Positions 8,107 through 14,558 of a DNA stretch of 17,135 nucleotides are shown here, one piece after another; within the stretch, counting starts at the first letter, position 1; each line of letters starts with the position of its first letter. Below the pieces are notes generated by a model, which saw only the letters and a program-made list of their open reading frames with translations, was not told the origin of the DNA and made no database searches. Both the position numbers and the translations under genes were made by a program. Source of the stretch: Myxococcota bacterium (lineage in GTDB: Bacteria > Myxococcota_C > UBA6777); assembly GCA_963169055.1 (NCBI GenBank), contig CAUJFU010000230.1:1-17135 (forward strand), written 5' to 3'.

Positions 8107-8230
8107 GTGGGGCTTTGCCCCACACCCCACAAGGGAGCTTTGCTCCCTTGACCCCGTGTCGGCGGAACAAACAGACGTTTTTCAAACCAACGTCTACACC
8201 GCTTGAACCTCCCCGAACACGGGGATTTCT
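8092..8230 (+). repeat. Dispersed structured intergenic repeat, copy 3
   Basis: The best-formed copy. Hairpin 1 is GTGGGGC-TTT-GCCCCAC (8107-8123), where a C-G pair replaces the T-A pair of the other copies. Hairpin 2 is a perfect 9-bp stem, CAAGGGAGC / GCTCCCTTG (8130-8150). The long arm pairs CCCCGTGT (8152-8159) with ACACGGGG (8217-8224) and encloses a further 7-bp hairpin, AGACGTT (8173-8179) / AACGTCT (8189-8195). It ends in ATTTCT. It lies between the giant repeat-protein gene and the macroglobulin gene, 31 bp after the former's stop codon, where it could also attenuate or terminate transcription. Confidence 0.88.
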
Positions 8231-8314
8231 CAACCTATCCAAACACACCGTTTGACGACTGGCTTCACAAACACACAGGATTCGATAAATGCCTGTTTCT
8301 TTCACCCTCACGCC

Positions 8315-8320
8315 AAAGGA
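8315..8320 (+). promoter_or_regulatory. Ribosome binding site choosing the macroglobulin start
   Basis: AAAGGA lies 7 nt before the ATG at 8328. A competing AGGA (8277-8280) lies 8 nt before an in-frame ATG at 8289, so both starts are possible. The later start is preferred because the signal peptide then has a normal short basic N-region. Confidence 0.5.
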
Positions 8321-8327
8321 CAACAGC

Positions 8328-11300
8328 ATGCAAAGTCTACGATCTCTGCGACGCTGGCTAATGCTGCTTGGGATGACCGCAGCATGGTTTGGTGCGTCGA
8401 TCTCCGCCCATGCCGAAACAAAAGCAACGCTTCTTCCCACCCAGTACCTCCGCGCCTTCGATCCGATCTCCGTGATCTTTTCCCACGACATCGGCCCCAA
8501 AAGCGGCGGCCCCGAAGCGCAAGGTGAGCGCTTCTTACAGATCATTCCGTCTTCTCCCGGTGTCTACCGTTGGCACGATGCGCGTACCCTCGTCTTTCGA
8601 CCTGTCGAAGCATGGCAGCCCCTCAGCCGTGTCTATGCTTCCGTCGTTGCAAAGATCACAGCACGCGACGGAAAACACCATCAAACGGGCGGTAGCGTCT
8701 ATTTGCGCACCTTGCTTCCACAGCCCAACCAGATCATTCCCGCTGATGGCAGCACCGAGATCGGGACCATCCAACGCCTCTATCTTTCCTTCGATCAGAA
8801 ACTCCCCTTGCGCGCCCTCCAAGAGTCCCTCCAAATCAACCTCTCTCCCCTCCCCGGGGTCGATGGTTCCGGCCAAGAGCGCGTACTCCCCGCCAACCAA
8901 TTCCAACTCAAAGAAGCCCCCAGCGACAAAGGCCAATGGGGCTACTGGATCTTGCTCAACAAACCTCTGCCCAAATCCACCAAGATCACCGTCGCCCTCC
9001 AACTTGCCCTGTCTTCCGCCAACAACGACACCCCGATCCCCGTATGGAGCGGCTCTTTCCGTACCCGCTCTCCTTTCTTCCTGCAAAAACTCCTCTGCGA
9101 CAAACACCACGTCGACATCGCATGGGGACGCGCAAGCTACCCCCAAGAAAATGCCCTCGATTGCGGGGGCGGCGCAAGCTACCCCACCTTGGTCTTTTCT
9201 CGCAACCTCGGCGAAAACAACCCCGGACTCCTGCGCCGCATGGTTCGCCTGAGCCCCACCGTCCCCAACATCGACCCTGTCGTCGAAGGCAACCGCCTTG
9301 TCCTCAAAGGACAGTACAGCCGCAGCACCCTCTATCAGATCACACTCGCTGCCCAAGGACTCCCCCTCCAAGACGACGCTGGACAACCCCTCCAGCACAA
9401 AGGCCAACAACACGTCTACTTCTTCTTCGGCAAAAAAGCTCCATTCCTCCGATGGGAGCGTGGACAAGGACTTCTTGAACGCTTTGGGCCTCAGATGATG
9501 CCCCTCCACAGCCGCAACATCCCTCGCGTCGATATGCGCATCTACCCCATCCCTGCGGGCGATCGCCGCTTTTGGCCCTTCCCCCAAGGCGCTCTGTTGC
9601 TGGACGAAGATCAAAAACCCACCCCTGCGGGTGAAGGCCCCCAACCTGCCGCTGACTTTGCACGCGATCAGATGGCCGAACGCCTCCAAGCCTATATCCG
9701 ACAGCTTGGCACTCCCCGCTTTTCTCAGATCGTCCCTCTGCTCGCTGATCCCGAAGGCGAAGGCCATCACTTTGGCCTCGATCTTTCCGCCTACTTTGCG
9801 CCTTCTCTTCCCCCACTCCAACACGCTCAGGCCGATCCGCATCTTTCCAATCACTTCCTCGTCGGCCTTCGCACCCTTGATGGCTCCAAACAACGCAGCT
9901 ACGTGGCGGTCCAAGTGACGGACCTCTCTCTGACCGCCGTCGAAGAAGGCCAACAAGTCGTCTTTTCCGTCACCTCTCTCAAAACCGCCGCTCCTCTCGC
10001 AGGGGCCGAAGTCTCCCTCGAAGGCAGCGACCAAAAAACCGCAAAAGGCGCATGGAAATCCTTGTGGAAGGGCCACACAAACGCCCAAGGTCTCGTCTAT
10101 TTCTCCATGAAAAAAGGCGGACTCGAAGGCTCTCCCCACCGCATCCGCGTGCGCTTCCACAACGACGAACTCTTGCTCGATCCCCACAGCCCACCGCCTG
10201 TCTTCGTGTCCAACCACTGGTATCCTTCGTCCCGCCGTTGGCTTTGGTGGCTCAATGAAAAACAATCCCAACCCACACCCGAGCGCTACCGCGCCCATCT
10301 CTTCACCGAACGCCCTGTCTACCGCCCCTCCGAACCCGTCCACCTCAAAGGCATCGTCCGCGCCCTTCAAAACGGACGACTGCGAAAAGCTGATCCACAC
10401 AAAGCCTCTCTAAAACTCCGTATCTTCGGCCCCAAAGAGCGTCGTTGGGATCACAACATTACGCTCACCAAACACAGCAGCTTTTATCTCAAGTTCCACG
10501 ACGAAAACCCCACCGTCGGCTCTTACACCGCCACTCTCTTTGAGATCGTCAACAACCAAGAGCGCAGCCTCGCAAGCCGCAGCTTCCGCCTCGAAGAGTA
10601 CCGCATCCCTCAATTTGAGGTCAAAGTCATCGCTCCTGACAGAGTCCCCGCCGATGAAAAATTCAAAGTCTCGGCTATGGCGCGTTATTATGCCGGTGGG
10701 ATGGTCGTCGAACAGCCCGTCAAATGGAACGTCGTCGAACACGATATCACCTACACACCCCAAGGACGCGATGGTTTCTTTTTCTCTTCTAACTTCCGCT
10801 TTGGTCATGACCAACAAGAAACCAGCCGCACCGTCATCACCCGCACCGACAAACTCAACGCACGCGGCATCGCAGAACTCGAACTCGATCCCACCCGCAG
10901 CCTCGAACTTCGCCCACGCCGCTTTGATATCGAAGCCACCGTCACAGGCACCGATGGACGGCAGATCACCAACACACAAAGCGTCCGTGTCCTTCCTTCT
11001 TTTAGCGTCGGCGTCAAGCTCGACAACCGCTTCCACCTGACCCCCGGCCCCCTTCAAGCCGAGTTGATCGCCGTTGGTATCCACGGAAAACTGATCCAAG
11101 GCGTCCCCCTCGAAGTCGAACTCCTCCGCCGTGAATGGCACTCCCAACTCGTCGAAACCGACTTCGTCCAAGGCGGCGTCAAATACCGCACCGATATCGT
11201 CGACAAAGTCGTCGCCACCTGCAAAGTCAACACCGCCGAACAATCGGTTCGTTGCCCCCTTCAAACCCAACGCAGCGGCGTCTACATCTTCCGCGTCAAG

Positions 11301-14228
11301 GCACGCGACAAGATGGGCCGCCTCCAAAGCGTCTCCGTCGATCTCTACGTTCGCGGAAAACAAAGCGTTGCTTGGGAACGCCCCGAAGCTTCGGTCTTTC
11401 AACTCACACTCGATGAAAAGCTGTACCACGTCGGAGGAAAAGCCCGCATCCTTGTACGCAGCCCCTTCCAAACCGCCCGTGCGCTCGTGATTATCGAAGA
11501 CCCCGCCAAAACCCGCTACCAATGGCTCGATATCCGCGCTGGCCAAGGTATGATCGAGATCCCGATCCACAAACGCTTCGCCCCCAACCTCCCGATCCAT
11601 GTGCTTTTGATGCGTGGCCGCGTCGCCAATCCCAAAAGCCGTGGCGTCGATCCCGGAAGGCCCCGCAGCGTCGCCTCTAGCATCCAGATCCCTGTCAGCC
11701 CACGCGAAAACCTCGTGATGGTCGCCCTCAAAATGCCCGAACGCGCTCGCCCCGGCCAAGAGGTCGAAGTCGAAGTCGCCCTGCGCTCCCCCAACAAAGA
11801 TCTCCTCTCTGGCGAAGTCACCCTCTGGGCGGTCGATCGCGCTGTACTGTCTCTTGGACGCGAAGGAAAGCTCGATCCCATCGACGCTTTTGTCTCCAAA
11901 CGCCGCTCACGTATCCGCCTGCGCGATACACGCAACCTTGTGATCGGACGCATCGCACGCCGTCCTGATTCCCCCGGGGGCGATCAAGAAGGTCTCCAAG
12001 GCGGACAAGGCATGAACATTCGGCGCAACTTCAAAAGCGTTGCCTATTACAATCCCGCCCTTCAGGTCGGACCTTCGGGCCGCGTCACAGTCCGATTCAA
12101 GCTCCCCGATGATCTCACCACCTTTGTGGTCCGCGCTGTCGCCGCAAGCGGAGACCAGCGCTTCGGTTTCACCCACCGCAACTTGCTCGTGAACCTCCCC
12201 GTCATGGTGCAGCGCACCCTCCCCCGCTTCGTTCGCCCGGGCGACCGCTTTGTCTCGGGTGGTATCGCCCGTGTATCCGAAGGCGACGGTGGACCTGCCA
12301 CCGCGATCCTCACCACACGAGGACTCGATATCGTTGGCGCACGCAAACGTCCCTTTTCACTCGACAAACACAAAGCCGTCCCTGTCTTCTTTGAGATGGC
12401 AACCCCCACCCGCTTCCAAAAACAAGTGACTGTCCAACTCCACGTCAAACGCCACAAAGACAAAGAACAAGACGCTTTCTCGCTCCCTGTCCCTGTACAG
12501 CCCGATACACGCCGTGTCTTTGTCGTTCGTGAACAGATGATCTCCTCGCTCGATACGCCCTTTGCGCTGCTCCAACAATGGCCCGAAGCCATCCGCCAAG
12601 GCAGCGGAAAGATCGAGATCCTTGCCGCCACACGCAGCGAACTTGTCCGCACGCTCGCCGCGCTCGACAGCCTTCTCGAATTCCCCTACGGATGCACCGA
12701 ACAGCGCGTATCCCGCGCTTATCCGCTCGTTCTGCTCGAACAAACCATGCGCCAGTTTGCGCTCTCACACACCAACTCGCAACGCACCCAAGCCGCCGTA
12801 CGTTCCACCATCCGCCACCTCTCTAGCGTCCTCAGCGAAGACGGATTGTTCGGTTATTGGCCGGGTTCCAACGGAAATGTCTCCCTGACTGCTTATATCC
12901 TGCCCTTCTTGATCGAATCCCGACGCGCCGGAATCAACGTCCCCAACGACTTGATCGACAAGCCCATCGCAGCCCTCCGCCGCGCTCTTCGCTCCGATTA
13001 TGCTTGGCGCGATGCCGCTTACCAACACGAATCCCGCAGCGAACTCCTTTACTCCCTCGCTCTCGCAGGACACCACGAACCCGAATACCTGCGACGGCTC
13101 CACGAAAGCCGAAACAACGTCGGCATCGACTTGTTCGCACGCACCCGCGTCCTCTTGGCGATGGCTCTTGACCGCACCCGACACAGCAGCCGCATCACCG
13201 AACTCAGCAACGAACTCTGGGCGCGCATGGATCTGCGTCAAGACAGCCAACAGCAATACGCTCTTTGGGGCATCTACTTCTTCCGAAAAAGCTGGTACGA
13301 CTATTACCTCTCCAGCCAAACTCGCACACTTGCGGGGCTTCTCGAAGCCCTATCCTCCGCAAACGCCAAAGATCCCCGTCTTGACGCCCTCAAAGATGCG
13401 CTCCTCGATCAGCGGGTCGCTCAACGCCTCGGCTATGGCTGGCGCGATGACGGTACAGGCAATATGTCTTGGGGTAGCACACAAGAAAATGCCCGAGCCA
13501 TCGTCGCTTTGCGTGCCTACCTCCAAAACCGACCCCAGCCCTCACAACAAGTCGTCCTCCAATCCACGCCCTCCCTCTTGGCCGCCAATTGGACAAACTC
13601 CGCGACCTTCGGAAAAGACAAAGATATCGCCTCCATTCAAACGGCCACCGATGCCCTCCCCCTCTTCCGCCTCCAAAGCCAAACCGCCCTTGCCAAGCCT
13701 GTTTGGGTCCGCGCTCGTATCTCTTACATCCCCCAAACCCAAGGAGCCCAACTCCCCGCCCTCAATCGCGGCCTCACCGTTCAACGCCAAACCCAAGTCT
13801 TCGCCGAGGGCGAAGATGAACGCACCTACGAGATCCTCCCCTCAGCCCGTAAAACCGTTCCCTTTGGCAGCATCCTTCAAGAGCAAGTTCGCGTCCTCAC
13901 CGATCGCACACTCTACCACGTCGCCATCGAAGTCCCCCTCGCTGCCGGACTCGAAGTCATGAACCCCAACCTCCAAACCTCCGGCAAAGACGCCGCCAGC
14001 ACCGAAGAAAACTCGATCAAACCCACGCACACCGAATACCTCGATGACCGCGTCCGTTTCTTCTTCGAGATCCTGCCTAGCGGCGATCACACCCTCTACT
14101 TCCGCGCTCGTGCCACCACCCAAGGCACCTTTACTTACCCGCCCGCCCGCGCTGAACTCATGTACCAACCCGCTTTCTTCGGTCGTAGCCCCGGATACAC
14201 CCTCCTCATCTCCCCTCCCTCGAAATAA
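8328..14228 (+). CDS. Bacterial alpha-2-macroglobulin with thioester
   Basis: This 1966-aa exported protease-trap protein is expected to bind attacking proteases covalently through a thioester once they cleave its bait region. A signal peptide with basic N-region (MQSLRSLRRW) and cleavage near SAHA-E30 directs export. No Cys follows the hydrophobic core, so unlike the E. coli YfhM lipoprotein it appears soluble or held otherwise. Domains in order: an extended N-terminal region of about 650 residues; the MG2-type A2M_N block (FTERPVYRPSEPVHLKG, near 657); macroglobulin and bait-containing region (about 1020-1200, with VTLWAVDRAVLSL near 1165); A2M/MG7 block (LPDDLTTFVVRAVA, near 1257); thioester domain beginning FPYGCTEQ with Cys1456 and Gln1459 intact; helical TED to about 1740; receptor-binding-like C-terminus (DDRVRFFFEILPSG ... 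GTFTYPPARAELMY). Length is above the E. coli type of about 1650 residues. It follows the giant repeat protein. PBP1C (pbpC), its usual enterobacterial neighbour, is not next to it. Confidence 0.95.
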   Translation: MQSLRSLRRWLMLLGMTAAWFGASISAHAETKATLLPTQYLRAFDPISVIFSHDIGPKSGGPEAQGERFLQIIPSSPGVYRWHDARTLVFRPVEAWQPLSRVYASVVAKITARDGKHHQTGGSVYLRTLLPQPNQIIPADGSTEIGTIQRLYLSFDQKLPLRALQESLQINLSPLPGVDGSGQERVLPANQFQLKEAPSDKGQWGYWILLNKPLPKSTKITVALQLALSSANNDTPIPVWSGSFRTRSPFFLQKLLCDKHHVDIAWGRASYPQENALDCGGGASYPTLVFSRNLGENNPGLLRRMVRLSPTVPNIDPVVEGNRLVLKGQYSRSTLYQITLAAQGLPLQDDAGQPLQHKGQQHVYFFFGKKAPFLRWERGQGLLERFGPQMMPLHSRNIPRVDMRIYPIPAGDRRFWPFPQGALLLDEDQKPTPAGEGPQPAADFARDQMAERLQAYIRQLGTPRFSQIVPLLADPEGEGHHFGLDLSAYFAPSLPPLQHAQADPHLSNHFLVGLRTLDGSKQRSYVAVQVTDLSLTAVEEGQQVVFSVTSLKTAAPLAGAEVSLEGSDQKTAKGAWKSLWKGHTNAQGLVYFSMKKGGLEGSPHRIRVRFHNDELLLDPHSPPPVFVSNHWYPSSRRWLWWLNEKQSQPTPERYRAHLFTERPVYRPSEPVHLKGIVRALQNGRLRKADPHKASLKLRIFGPKERRWDHNITLTKHSSFYLKFHDENPTVGSYTATLFEIVNNQERSLASRSFRLEEYRIPQFEVKVIAPDRVPADEKFKVSAMARYYAGGMVVEQPVKWNVVEHDITYTPQGRDGFFFSSNFRFGHDQQETSRTVITRTDKLNARGIAELELDPTRSLELRPRRFDIEATVTGTDGRQITNTQSVRVLPSFSVGVKLDNRFHLTPGPLQAELIAVGIHGKLIQGVPLEVELLRREWHSQLVETDFVQGGVKYRTDIVDKVVATCKVNTAEQSVRCPLQTQRSGVYIFRVKARDKMGRLQSVSVDLYVRGKQSVAWERPEASVFQLTLDEKLYHVGGKARILVRSPFQTARALVIIEDPAKTRYQWLDIRAGQGMIEIPIHKRFAPNLPIHVLLMRGRVANPKSRGVDPGRPRSVASSIQIPVSPRENLVMVALKMPERARPGQEVEVEVALRSPNKDLLSGEVTLWAVDRAVLSLGREGKLDPIDAFVSKRRSRIRLRDTRNLVIGRIARRPDSPGGDQEGLQGGQGMNIRRNFKSVAYYNPALQVGPSGRVTVRFKLPDDLTTFVVRAVAASGDQRFGFTHRNLLVNLPVMVQRTLPRFVRPGDRFVSGGIARVSEGDGGPATAILTTRGLDIVGARKRPFSLDKHKAVPVFFEMATPTRFQKQVTVQLHVKRHKDKEQDAFSLPVPVQPDTRRVFVVREQMISSLDTPFALLQQWPEAIRQGSGKIEILAATRSELVRTLAALDSLLEFPYGCTEQRVSRAYPLVLLEQTMRQFALSHTNSQRTQAAVRSTIRHLSSVLSEDGLFGYWPGSNGNVSLTAYILPFLIESRRAGINVPNDLIDKPIAALRRALRSDYAWRDAAYQHESRSELLYSLALAGHHEPEYLRRLHESRNNVGIDLFARTRVLLAMALDRTRHSSRITELSNELWARMDLRQDSQQQYALWGIYFFRKSWYDYYLSSQTRTLAGLLEALSSANAKDPRLDALKDALLDQRVAQRLGYGWRDDGTGNMSWGSTQENARAIVALRAYLQNRPQPSQQVVLQSTPSLLAANWTNSATFGKDKDIASIQTATDALPLFRLQSQTALAKPVWVRARISYIPQTQGAQLPALNRGLTVQRQTQVFAEGEDERTYEILPSARKTVPFGSILQEQVRVLTDRTLYHVAIEVPLAAGLEVMNPNLQTSGKDAASTEENSIKPTHTEYLDDRVRFFFEILPSGDHTLYFRARATTQGTFTYPPARAELMYQPAFFGRSPGYTLLISPPSK

Positions 14229-14290
14229 CCCCCCCCGCAGCATCTTCTCTCCGTCAAAACTTCCCGTTGAGAATCACACAGCCATTCGTG

Positions 14291-14417
14291 TTTTGTGGGG
14301 TTCCACCCCACGCCCCGCAAGGGACTATCGCCCCTTGACCCCCGTGTTGGCGGAGAGATCGGACGTTTTTCGCACAGACGACTGCGCCGCGTGGGGTGGT
14401 GCGAACACGGCTTTTTG
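14291..14417 (+). repeat. Dispersed structured intergenic repeat, copy 4
   Basis: Hairpin 1 is GTGGGGT-TCC-ACCCCAC (14295-14311), identical to copy 1. Hairpin 2 has stem CAAGGG (14318-14323) / CCCTTG (14332-14337). The long arm pairs CCGTGTT (14342-14348) with AACACGG (14404-14410), followed by TTTTT (14412-14416), so the end resembles an intrinsic terminator. It lies 62 bp after the macroglobulin stop codon and could end that transcript. A GTG inside hairpin 1 gives hsdM a spurious upstream extension. The remainder of the 330-bp gap holds an inverted repeat and the hsdM ribosome site. Confidence 0.86.
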
Positions 14418-14434
14418 GGAAACAACACGACTGC

Positions 14435-14459
14435 TTGGCGAAGCACTCCATGTCGCCAA
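14435..14459 (+). repeat. Perfect 7-bp inverted repeat upstream of hsdM
   Basis: TTGGCGA (14435-14441) and TCGCCAA (14453-14459) form a perfect inverted repeat with an 11-base spacer, about 100 bp before the hsdM start. It runs into an A-tract on the plus strand and is not followed by a T-run on either strand, so it is not an obvious terminator. An operator for a regulator of the restriction-modification locus is one reading. No regulator gene is visible in the window and chance occurrence is possible. Confidence 0.3.
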
Positions 14460-14542
14460 AAAAGTCAAGGCCCCACACACCACCCCTTCTGGTTTCCCCC
14501 ACAAGACTGTGCTATCAGAGTTCCCCGTTCAACCCTACACTC

Positions 14543-14547
14543 GGAGG
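14543..14547 (+). promoter_or_regulatory. Ribosome binding site deciding the hsdM start
   Basis: GGAGG lies 11 nt before the ATG at 14559. The frame is open back to a GTG at 14295, but that lies inside repeat copy 4 and the extra 88 residues are translated repeat. This site and the family-typical N-terminus MAIKKSAL fix the start. Confidence 0.7.
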
Positions 14548-14558
14548 AAACTCAACCG

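Noticed and set aside
8289-8327. Earlier macroglobulin start, 13 residues upstream
   Set aside because: A possible ribosome site exists, so it is not excluded, but the later ATG gives a standard-length signal peptide and has its own AAAGGA.
8535-10400. 621-codon open frame on the minus strand inside the macroglobulin gene
   Set aside because: It is fully antisense to a well-supported gene, rich in Gly/Ala/Glu/Asp as expected from reverse reading of biased codons, and shows no recognised domain. The shared cause is the low frequency of TTA, CTA and TCA codons in the sense gene.
10410-11759. 449-codon open frame on the minus strand inside the macroglobulin gene
   Set aside because: It has the same antisense codon-bias origin as the 621-codon frame, with no recognised domain; the sense strand encodes recognised macroglobulin blocks here.
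1415-14417. Repeat copies as a CRISPR array or insertion sequences
   Set aside because: Copies are kilobases apart, diverged, in both orientations and without regular spacers, so they are not CRISPR. They encode no transposase and show no recognisable terminal inverted repeats or target duplications.
14295-14558. N-terminal extension of hsdM by 88 residues from a GTG
   Set aside because: The GTG is the first base triplet of hairpin 1 in repeat copy 4, the peptide is translated repeat, and a ribosome site plus a family-typical N-terminus mark the ATG at 14559.
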